This document shows, piece by piece, positions 57,344-64,000 of a DNA stretch of 64,000 nucleotides. The stretch is from assembly GCA_965652425.1 (NCBI GenBank), contig CBFGVX010000006.1, positions 1-64,000 on the forward strand. The letters are read 5' to 3'. Source of the stretch: JANSXG01 sp965652425. GTDB taxonomy: Bacteria; Planctomycetota; Phycisphaerae; Phycisphaerales; UBA1924. Each line of letters opens with the position of its first letter. The first letter of the stretch is position 1. The position numbers were made by a program, and so were the translations under genes. The notes under the pieces are model-generated. The model worked only from the letters and a program-made list of their open reading frames with translations, was not told the DNA's origin and made no database searches.

Positions 57344-58852
57344 TCAGTCTTCCAACGCATCGACGGCCACCCGGCCGCCCACGACAACCAGCACCGGCGC
57401 GGAAGTTGCCTCGAACGGCTTGCCGCTCCAGAGCACCACATCGCCGCGTTTGCCCACTTCAATCGTGCCCATCTCATCGGACAGGCCCATGATCCTCGCC
57501 GGGTTCACCGTCACGGCGCGGAGCGCGTCCTCAAAGGTGACACCCGCCTTGATGGCCATCATCGCCTGAGCCGCGAGGCCCTGTTCGTCACGCATGTCCT
57601 GCGCGGTCAACGCCGGCTGGAACCCGCGCTCGAACAGCTCACGGATCGTGCCGAGCTTGGCCCGGTTGTCGTCGCCCGAGAAGCGTCGAAGCCCGACGCT
57701 CGTATCGCTGATCGGTCCGAACACGATCTCCGGACGCACCCGCTCGAGCACATCCCAGCAGTCGTACGCCGCCGTCGCTTCGACCAGCGTGAACGACAGA
57801 CCAAACTCATCGGACAGACGAACCGCCGCTTCGATATCGTTCCGATCCCGAGCAAGGATCCGAAGCGGGACCTCACCCTCCATCAAATCCTGCAGAACCG
57901 GGAACGCCTCGGCCGGCGGCTGGTCCGAACCGGTCACCTCGCGTCCGGCCATCCAGTCCTGCGTGTCCGCGAACGCCTTGCGGAATACCCAGCTCACGCC
58001 CATCCGGGTCGTGGGCCGACGCGTGCGGCTGGTCACGAACTGTCCGAACGGGCGAGAGTTGCGGAGCCCAACCGCGTACGGATCCGTACCGATCACCGCC
58101 TGCACATCCGCGCTGTCGTTCAGCACGCGCTCCCGGATCGAACCGAAAGTCGTCACGATCGCGCCCTGCGGCCCGATGACCGCCGAGGTATCCGGGGCCA
58201 CGAACACCGTCGTCACACCGCCGCGGGCCAACCACGCGTAATCCGGAGAACGCAGGTTCGCGACATCCAGCACGCTCGTGTGAGGCACAACCTCGGAAGA
58301 AGACTCCGTCGAAGTCACAGCGGGCTGCACGCCCGAAGTCAGGATCGCCGCGATGTTGTGCGACGGCCAGCCGCAGCACGGGCACCCGAGATCCTCTTCG
58401 ATGTCCTGATCCGTGCCGGTGGTGAACTCCCCGTGCAGATGGCTCAACGGACAGACCGCAAAGCCCGCGCAGGTCACGCACGCCGCACCGTCGTTGTGGA
58501 ACGGCAACTGCCTCAGAAACAACGAGCTGAGATCACCAGCGGGCCGTGCTTCCTCGGGCAGGAAGATGTCCTGTCGCTCAAGGCGCGCGTTCGCGTCGAT
58601 CAACCCCGCGGTCAGGTGACCTTCCGCCAGCTCAAAGGTTGTCGCTCCGGTTGGAATCGGAATGCCGGGTCCGACCGCGATGATCCGCCCGTCTTCAATG
58701 ATCACAACCCCCTCGGTGACGGCCTCGCCCGCGCCGGTATGCAGAGTGCCCGCCTTGATCGCGACCACATCCGCGCATGCCAGACCGGCGATCATCAACA
58801 TCGCCGCCGCTCCGAAAGAAAGCCGAGCCGCACTCTTCGTGTGCCTGCACAT
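57344..58852 (-). CDS. Exported amidohydrolase-fold protein with Cys/His-rich insert, AH3
   Basis: 502 residues. The ATG at 58852 is preferred over GTG 58855 because GGAGGT lies 6 nt before it; TGATG overlaps the AH2 stop. Signal peptide to AGLACA. The metal loop AGLIDANARLERQD has no HxH. A unique insert near 90-150 holds CVTCAGFAVCPLSHLHGE and CPCCGWPSH: six Cys and several His that could bind zinc or an iron-sulfur cluster, and a displaced HLH. The rest follows the family: FVAPDTSAVIGPQGAIVTTF, VTVNPARIMGLSDE, GTIEVGKRGDVVLW. Confidence 0.85.
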   Translation of the reverse strand: MCRHTKSAARLSFGAAAMLMIAGLACADVVAIKAGTLHTGAGEAVTEGVVIIEDGRIIAVGPGIPIPTGATTFELAEGHLTAGLIDANARLERQDIFLPEEARPAGDLSSLFLRQLPFHNDGAACVTCAGFAVCPLSHLHGEFTTGTDQDIEEDLGCPCCGWPSHNIAAILTSGVQPAVTSTESSSEVVPHTSVLDVANLRSPDYAWLARGGVTTVFVAPDTSAVIGPQGAIVTTFGSIRERVLNDSADVQAVIGTDPYAVGLRNSRPFGQFVTSRTRRPTTRMGVSWVFRKAFADTQDWMAGREVTGSDQPPAEAFPVLQDLMEGEVPLRILARDRNDIEAAVRLSDEFGLSFTLVEATAAYDCWDVLERVRPEIVFGPISDTSVGLRRFSGDDNRAKLGTIRELFERGFQPALTAQDMRDEQGLAAQAMMAIKAGVTFEDALRAVTVNPARIMGLSDEMGTIEVGKRGDVVLWSGKPFEATSAPVLVVVGGRVAVDALED

Positions 58853-60039
58853 CACCGGACCTCCGATCCACTCATGGTGGATGAAAAATCAAACTCTTCG
58901 TTCTCGGGCTCAGCAGCGCCGGGCTTCACCAGCCAGTCGCCTCCGATCATGACCCATTCGACCCTCGCGTCCATGCGCAGAGGATCAGCAGTGAACACCA
59001 CAAGATCCGCTCGTCGCCCACGCTCGATCGCGCCGACCGTGTCCGCCACCCCCGCGTACTCCGCCGCCGCGGCGGTCATCCCGCGCCGGGCATCCTCAGG
59101 GCTCAACCCGTACCGAACAGCCAGCGAAGCCGTCATACGAAGCGACATACCGGGGTTGTTCCCGTCCCCACCGATGAGCGCAACCGGCGATCCGGCCCCA
59201 GCCACCTCCCCCGCGCCCGCGATGACCCACGACGGAGTCGCGATCGAGTACGGACCCATCGCGACCGGAGTCGGCGTGCTTTCGAGCGCTTCGCTCAGGA
59301 GACGGGCCTCTTCGTTGTGAACGATCTTGACTTCGACGCCGTACCGATCAAAGACCCGGAACGCCGCGTCCACATCGTCAATCGCCGGACAGAACGCGAC
59401 CGCCTCCCGCTCTCCTTCGAGCACCTCAGCGAGACGGGCGTACGAACTGTCTTCTCCCTTTTCGGCCCGCGAAAGCGCGTTGCGAAGGATCACCAGAGCG
59501 CCCGAGCGGGAAGTCGGCCCCAGATTGAGGTCGTACACCGGTGGCCCGAACGAGAACACCATCGCACCGTCGTCATCGATGAACCACTCACCATCCGGAG
59601 CGTGCGTGGTGATGAAGGCCGAGGTGCCGCAGACGATGTTGACCGGGGCCGGGACGATCATCGCGCCGGTGACCCCGCTCCTGGCCGCGGTCTTCAAGGC
59701 AGGATCAAGCGGATCGAAGCTGTCCGCCACCCGAAGATCCGGGAGCACCGAATCAGACCGAGCTACGGCGTTCGAGACACCGAGCGAAGAACCGAGCGAG
59801 ATCAGACCGGGGCTCAGAACGCCCTCGACCCGGATCACATCGGGATCATCCGCATAGTCCGCCGCCTCACCCACCACCGCGATCTTGCCGCCCTCGACGA
59901 CGACCGCGCGATCGGTGACGAGCGAGCCGTCCCAGGCGATCATCTGTTCGGGAAGCAGCACCACGCGGTCCGCGGAGGCCAAAGCCCCCCCGCTCAGCGA
60001 GGCCAACAGTGCCAAAGCCGTTACGGCGGTCCGTTTCAT
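58852..60039 (-). CDS. Exported amidohydrolase-fold protein, AH2, shortest member, metal ligands lost
   Basis: 395 residues; the ATG overlaps the AH1 stop by 4 nt, with AGGAGAGG upstream. Signal peptide MKRTAVTALALLASLSGGAL then AS. The metal loop is PGLISLGSSLGVSN, no HxH; only the second of the later His is kept (VEVKIVHNEEA). The shared loop is IVPAPVNIVCGTSAFITTHA. The C-terminus is weaker than in the others (GMTAAAAEYAGVADTVGAIE, then RGRRADLVVFTADPL). A conserved-looking Ser/Glu tail follows. Probably a structural partner. Confidence 0.82.
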   Translation of the reverse strand: MKRTAVTALALLASLSGGALASADRVVLLPEQMIAWDGSLVTDRAVVVEGGKIAVVGEAADYADDPDVIRVEGVLSPGLISLGSSLGVSNAVARSDSVLPDLRVADSFDPLDPALKTAARSGVTGAMIVPAPVNIVCGTSAFITTHAPDGEWFIDDDGAMVFSFGPPVYDLNLGPTSRSGALVILRNALSRAEKGEDSSYARLAEVLEGEREAVAFCPAIDDVDAAFRVFDRYGVEVKIVHNEEARLLSEALESTPTPVAMGPYSIATPSWVIAGAGEVAGAGSPVALIGGDGNNPGMSLRMTASLAVRYGLSPEDARRGMTAAAAEYAGVADTVGAIERGRRADLVVFTADPLRMDARVEWVMIGGDWLVKPGAAEPENEEFDFSSTMSGSEVR

Positions 60040-61403
60040 CGGCCTCTCCTGTTCTGGTTCGGGCGCTCCCGCGCTGAAGGATCCATGTAAATCATGCCGC
60101 CTCCCACATACACGCGTTCAACCCTTGACCCCGGATCCATCGGGTCACCCGACCACACCACGACATCGGCATGCCGGCCGGGTCGCAGCGAACCGATCTC
60201 TTCATACACTCCAAGAAGCTCCGCGATACCCGCCGTCGCCAGACGCATCGCGTCCGTCGAGGCATCGGTCGACGCCGCCAGCTTCGCCTGATCCAGCACG
60301 AACCGACTGCCCCGCCCGTCATCCAGCCCAGCCGACAGCGCCACTTCCACGCCCGACTCGCGCAGCATCCGGTACGCGTCCGCATCCAACCGAGCGCGCG
60401 GACCGGTCTCTCCGCCGCCGCTGCTCAACGGAGCAAGAATCACGGAGACCCCGGCATCGGCAAGCCGCTCGGCGACCAGATGCGCCTCCGAAGCCCCCTC
60501 GATCGTCACGCGCAGCCCGAACTCCTCGGCGAGTTCGATCGCATTGAGGATGTCCGCGCTCCAGTGCGCTTCGATCCGAACCGGCAGTTCATTGTCGATC
60601 GCTCTGAGAAGCACATCCATCTCGCGGTTCTCCCGCGGAGCATTGGGCTTCTTGATCTCTTCCTTCTTCTCGCCGTTCTTCTTGTCCGCATCCTCGGCAT
60701 CTGCCTTCTTCTTCCGCTCCTCGATCTTCTCGAGGTACGACTCAAGCTCGACCTCGTACGCCTCGAGCCCTTCGCGGTACGCCAGCGCATCGCGGAAGCT
60801 CTTGCGCACATCATCGAAGATGGCCACGCGTGCAGTCGGCCGGCCGTCAGAATTCAGATTGATGCTCAGATCCAGCTCGTCAACAAGAACGCTACCGCGC
60901 GCCCCACCGTCTCCGCCCTCAAGCCGGACCAGCGCAGACAGACCACGAATCCCCGCCGACTGGCCGGGCAGAATCCGTAGGGCGGTCACCCCGTGCCGCG
61001 CAGCGTCACGAAGCTCAAAGGTTGAAAATGGATCGAACGCGTCAACCGCCCGGCGCGTTGCACTGGATCCGGCCGATCCGCCGAGATTCATCCCGAGTTG
61101 ACTTGCCCCGTCGATCAGGCCCGGCGTCACGAACTTCCCCGACACATCGACCGCCTGCGTAAACCGCGGCACCTCGATCCCGGGGCCGATCCGAGAAATC
61201 TTGCCCTCGGAAATCAGGATCGTCACATTCTCCAGCACACCGCCGTCCGTCGTGCGCACGCTCGCTCCGGTCAGAGCAACCGAACGGCTCTGGGCCGCCG
61301 CGTCGGGAGTGAGTCCGAGAACACCCACAACGGCAATCAGCATCGCCACCAGCGAGCCCGTGGCCCGCAGGGTTGCGATGCTCGACACAAACATTCCTGG
61401 CAT
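60036..61403 (-). CDS. Exported amidohydrolase-fold protein, AH1 (first of array), metal ligands lost
   Basis: 455 residues from MPGMFVSSIATLRATGS (61403) with GGAGAGGAG upstream; the frame to 61523 is rejected. Signal peptide to LTPDAAA. The body starts SVALTGASVRTTDGGVL. The metal loop PGLIDGASQLGMNL has no HxH; the later ones read RIEAHWSAD and VTIEGASEAH, so His are shifted or missing. A Lys/Glu/Asp-rich coiled-coil insert (about 230-280: LESYLEKIEERKKKADAEDA) is prominent. The C-terminus is GVYEEIGSLRPGRHADVVVW. As the promoter-proximal gene it follows a 229-nt divergent interval shared with the small secreted protein gene. Confidence 0.85.
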   Translation of the reverse strand: MPGMFVSSIATLRATGSLVAMLIAVVGVLGLTPDAAAQSRSVALTGASVRTTDGGVLENVTILISEGKISRIGPGIEVPRFTQAVDVSGKFVTPGLIDGASQLGMNLGGSAGSSATRRAVDAFDPFSTFELRDAARHGVTALRILPGQSAGIRGLSALVRLEGGDGGARGSVLVDELDLSINLNSDGRPTARVAIFDDVRKSFRDALAYREGLEAYEVELESYLEKIEERKKKADAEDADKKNGEKKEEIKKPNAPRENREMDVLLRAIDNELPVRIEAHWSADILNAIELAEEFGLRVTIEGASEAHLVAERLADAGVSVILAPLSSGGGETGPRARLDADAYRMLRESGVEVALSAGLDDGRGSRFVLDQAKLAASTDASTDAMRLATAGIAELLGVYEEIGSLRPGRHADVVVWSGDPMDPGSRVERVYVGGGMIYMDPSARERPNQNRRGR

Positions 61404-61632
61404 GGGTACAGCAGCTCCTCTCCGATCCTGCAACCGGACCGTTCCCGCCCACCTTACCAGACTCCTACGCCCCCACCACAACCCGGTTGCGGAAAATTCC
61501 TCATTCGATCGCAGCCCGGTCACCGATCACGCTCCCAGATTTGGGCCATCCGCCATGCCCATGATGCAATCCGGTCCGGCTCTCTGTCGTTCGGGTATCC
61601 ACCCGTACCTGACACCCCTCAGGAGATCGCCC

Positions 61633-61983
61633 GTGCATCACCTCGTCCTTGCCGCGCTCCTCGCCTTCCAATCGCCGACCACCAATCTCGCTCCGATGTC
61701 TCGGCCCGACCAGACCGCACCTGTTCCGTACACGCAGGATTTGACCGCCGGCCCCTTCGAGGTCACGACCTCCCGTGAAATCCGATTCGAGCGTGATGGA
61801 CGAGACCTCCAGTGCGGCAACGCCCCCAACGCCGGTGCCGCCCGCATCGAAGCCCTGACCACCCACGCCACCCTCGCGTTCCTCGACCTCTATATCAAAG
61901 ACCTCCAACCCGCCCGCGCCTGGCTCGAAAACACCGCCCCCGACAAGTTCGAGGGTGTCCACGCCGAATGCCTCTCCAAGTAG
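61633..61983 (+). CDS. Small exported protein
   Basis: 116 residues from GTG 61633, with AGGAGA 6 nt upstream fixing the start. The first 15 residues (HHLVLAALLAFQS) look like a short signal peptide. The body PFEVTTSREIRFERDGRDLQ, then CGNAPNAGAARIEALTTHATL and LDLYIKDLQPARAWLEN is mixed, with two Cys that could form a disulphide. Not recognised. It is divergent from the amidohydrolase array and 147 nt before the metalloprotease gene. Confidence 0.6.
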   Translation: MHHLVLAALLAFQSPTTNLAPMSRPDQTAPVPYTQDLTAGPFEVTTSREIRFERDGRDLQCGNAPNAGAARIEALTTHATLAFLDLYIKDLQPARAWLENTAPDKFEGVHAECLSK

Positions 61984-62130
61984 CGCATTCCGCTCCCGCA
62001 GATCCCCCATCTCCACACCGCCCGGAATCGGTCTGTCCGACCCGGGTTTTCTTATCGCGTGGCAGACCGTTTGCCGCAATAGTGAAGCAGACCCGCCCCC
62101 GAGCGGCACACCTCGTGAGGAGACTTCCCG

Positions 62131-64000
62131 ATGCATTCGCTGTTCCGTACCGCCCTCGCCATCACCTGCGCCAGCGGCAGCTCCGCGCTCGCCGTATCGC
62201 CCGAATCCAACTCCGATGCCGCCGACATCGCCGCACTGCTCCAGCAGGAACGCCAGGCCGTCATCCAGCAACTCCTCTGCTATCCGCCCGACCTGACCCC
62301 CGAAGAGCGCCAGGCCATCCTCGACCGGTACAGCGCACTCCCGCCGACCTTCTTCGGCGATCCCGACAACCTCCGCTTCTTCACCGACTCCACCGTCTGG
62401 ACCGGCGACCTCTCGCAGGGCCCGTCCGGACGCGCTGCCCCCGCACGCTTCACCTACTCATTCCCCGCCGACGGCACCATCTGGGGTCTCAGCGCAGTCG
62501 ATTCGATCGGCCCCTCCAACCTCGACGCCAAACTCCTCGCCGAGTTCGGACCCGGCAACCTCGACCTCGGCCGCGAATACATCCGCCAGGCCCTCGCCAG
62601 TTGGCGCAAGTTCTCCGGCAACACCTACATCGAAGTCGCCGACGACAACGCCCCCATGGACCAGCTCACCGCCCGCGTCCAATCCAGAGGCGATATCCGC
62701 ATCGGCGGACGCGACTTCGGAACCGGCGGCTTCCTCGCATACAACGCCTTCCCCTCCGACGCCTTCGCCAGCATCGGCGGCGGCGACATGGTCCTCAACA
62801 ATTCCTTCTGGAGCGCTGACAACTTCGCCAACCCCGCCAGCAACTACCGCTACCTCCGCAACACGGTGGCCCACGAGCACGGCCACGGACTTGGCTTCAT
62901 CCACACCACGCCCTGCAACGAAACCAAACTCATGGAGCCATTCATCTCCGTGAACTTCGACGCCGTCTCTCCCGACGACCGCCGCAACGCCGGACGCAAC
63001 TACGGCGACCGACTCGCCGGGAACCACACCCTCGAAGACGCCCACGACCTCGGCTCCCTCACCGACGGCGGCGGCCGCTCCGTCGCCTTCCTCCAACTCT
63101 CCACCAACGGCGCAAACGGCTTCAACAACACCGACCAGGACTGGTTCAGCTTCACGCTCGATTCCCAGCAGTCCGTCCGCATCACCGTCACGCCCACCGG
63201 CGGCAGCTACTCCAACGGCCAGCAGTTCTTCAGTTGCTTCGGATTCAACAGCACCGTCAACGCTCAGAACGCCGGCAACCTCAACCTCACCGTCTTCGAT
63301 TCCAAAGGCCAGATCGCTTCCGCCGCCAGCGCCCCCGCCGGCTCTCCCGAGTCGCTCACCTTGACCCTCGAACCCGGCTCATACGCCTTCCGCGTCCAGG
63401 ATGTCGGCCCCAACAACGCCAACAACCAGATCACCCAGCTCTACGACCTCCGCGTCGTCGCGCTCGACAGCCCCTCCGACCCCGACGGCATCCCCACCGA
63501 GCCCTACGCCAACGCCGGACTCAACTCCAAGCGCGTCAGCGCGAACACCAACGCCTGGTTCATCGGCGACATCAACTCCCAGGCCACCCAGACCGGCGCC
63601 ACCATCACCTCGTACGACTGGGACCTCGACGGCGACGGCGTCTTCGACGCTCTCGACACCGCCAAGCCCGTCACCCAGTACGAGTCCAACGGCTCCTACG
63701 AAGTCACCCTTCGCGTCACCGACTCCAACGGCAAACAGGCCACCGACACTGTCCTCTGCGAAGTCTTCGGCGCCACCACCACCCTCGCCTACGAAGGCCC
63801 CGCCGAACTCGCTCAGGGCCAGTCGCTGCCCATCGTGCTCACCGGCACGAACCTGAAGAATGCCACCGCCGCCGACTTCTCCATCTCCGGCTCCGGCGTC
63901 ATCCTCACCGGAACCCCCACCCCCAACGCCCGCGGCACAATCGTCACCGGCCTCTCCCTCGAAGCCGACTCCGCCGCCGATCTCGGCCCCCGCTCCATCA
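62131..64000 (+). CDS. Exported metzincin (matrixin-like) metalloprotease with PKD-like domain, partial at right edge
   Basis: At least 623 residues, still open at the window end. GAGGAG 8 nt before the ATG fixes the start. Signal peptide MHSLFRTALAITCASGSSAL then AV. The zinc motif VAHEHGHGLGFIH fits HExxHxxGxxH, and a Met-turn candidate is in ETKLMEPF. After the catalytic domain come a beta-sandwich of the PPC type (DQDWFSFTLDSQQSVRITV, GSYAFRVQDVGPN) and a PKD-like repeat (SYDWDLDGDGVFDALDTAKP, then YEVTLRVTDSNGK). Codons end in C much more often than in neighbouring genes. It likely degrades extracellular protein. Confidence 0.88.
   Translation, partial: MHSLFRTALAITCASGSSALAVSPESNSDAADIAALLQQERQAVIQQLLCYPPDLTPEERQAILDRYSALPPTFFGDPDNLRFFTDSTVWTGDLSQGPSGRAAPARFTYSFPADGTIWGLSAVDSIGPSNLDAKLLAEFGPGNLDLGREYIRQALASWRKFSGNTYIEVADDNAPMDQLTARVQSRGDIRIGGRDFGTGGFLAYNAFPSDAFASIGGGDMVLNNSFWSADNFANPASNYRYLRNTVAHEHGHGLGFIHTTPCNETKLMEPFISVNFDAVSPDDRRNAGRNYGDRLAGNHTLEDAHDLGSLTDGGGRSVAFLQLSTNGANGFNNTDQDWFSFTLDSQQSVRITVTPTGGSYSNGQQFFSCFGFNSTVNAQNAGNLNLTVFDSKGQIASAASAPAGSPESLTLTLEPGSYAFRVQDVGPNNANNQITQLYDLRVVALDSPSDPDGIPTEPYANAGLNSKRVSANTNAWFIGDINSQATQTGATITSYDWDLDGDGVFDALDTAKPVTQYESNGSYEVTLRVTDSNGKQATDTVLCEVFGATTTLAYEGPAELAQGQSLPIVLTGTNLKNATAADFSISGSGVILTGTPTPNARGTIVTGLSLEADSAADLGPRSI

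Overview
The window is GC-rich, densely coded bacterial chromosome, most likely from a planctomycete of the Phycisphaerae type. The signs are secreted proteins ending in dockerin-like calcium-loop repeats, a PEP-CTERM-like tail (hydrophobic stretch then RRRR-type end), a prepilin-type protein with the planctomycete 'WLDGH' tail, a type III glutamine synthetase and an ECF sigma factor paired with a membrane Ser/Thr kinase. No phage, integrase or CRISPR was seen; the only mobile-element trace is a broken RAYT-like transposase gene.

Layout. 1-324: start-less 3' remnant of a surface protein. 399-8437: prfC, then histidine degradation (hutU, hutG, hutI) interrupted by the transposase remnant and a sirtuin, then map. 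8449-14210: SpoIIE-type phosphatase, PduO-type cobalamin adenosyltransferase, two tandem zinc-ribbon membrane proteins, fusA with a long leader. 14609-28039 (mostly minus): polysaccharide genes (WecA-like transferase and O-antigen ligase-like protein), prolyl oligopeptidase, an ABC ATPase with a large membrane partner, M20 peptidase, tatA and a secreted dockerin-type protein. 28174-35732: a putative autoregulator with a double palindromic operator, comM, a truncated haemoglobin, a transglutaminase-fold protein lacking its Cys, lepA. 35870-39530: promoter, cobalamin riboswitch and four overlapping genes (propeller-like surface protein, cell-surface protein, pilin-like protein, BFD-like [2Fe-2S] protein). 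39556-48806: mazG-like, trpA, glnN, a tRNA(CAU), a dockerin-type protein, ECF sigma factor, Ser/Thr kinase and WYL regulator. 48830-61403 (minus): eight consecutive exported amidohydrolase-fold proteins. 61633-64000: a small secreted protein and a metzincin protease running off the edge.

Two regions look like new biology. The first is the eight-gene exported amidohydrolase array: genes overlap by 1-4 nt, every product has a signal peptide, and of nine amidohydrolase-like units only one (51708-53057) keeps the HxH, two later His and the Asp expected for metal catalysis. This suggests an envelope assembly of one enzyme and many pseudo-enzyme partners. The second is the riboswitch-controlled surface operon, which resembles in concept the corrinoid-capturing surface proteins of Bacteroidetes but has no TonB receptor beside it and includes a pilin-like protein. 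The cobalamin adenosyltransferase at 10185 shows that the cell handles B12.

All calls come from reading the sequence; no database search was run. Start codons are chosen from Shine-Dalgarno (SD) spacing, overlaps and signal peptides where possible.
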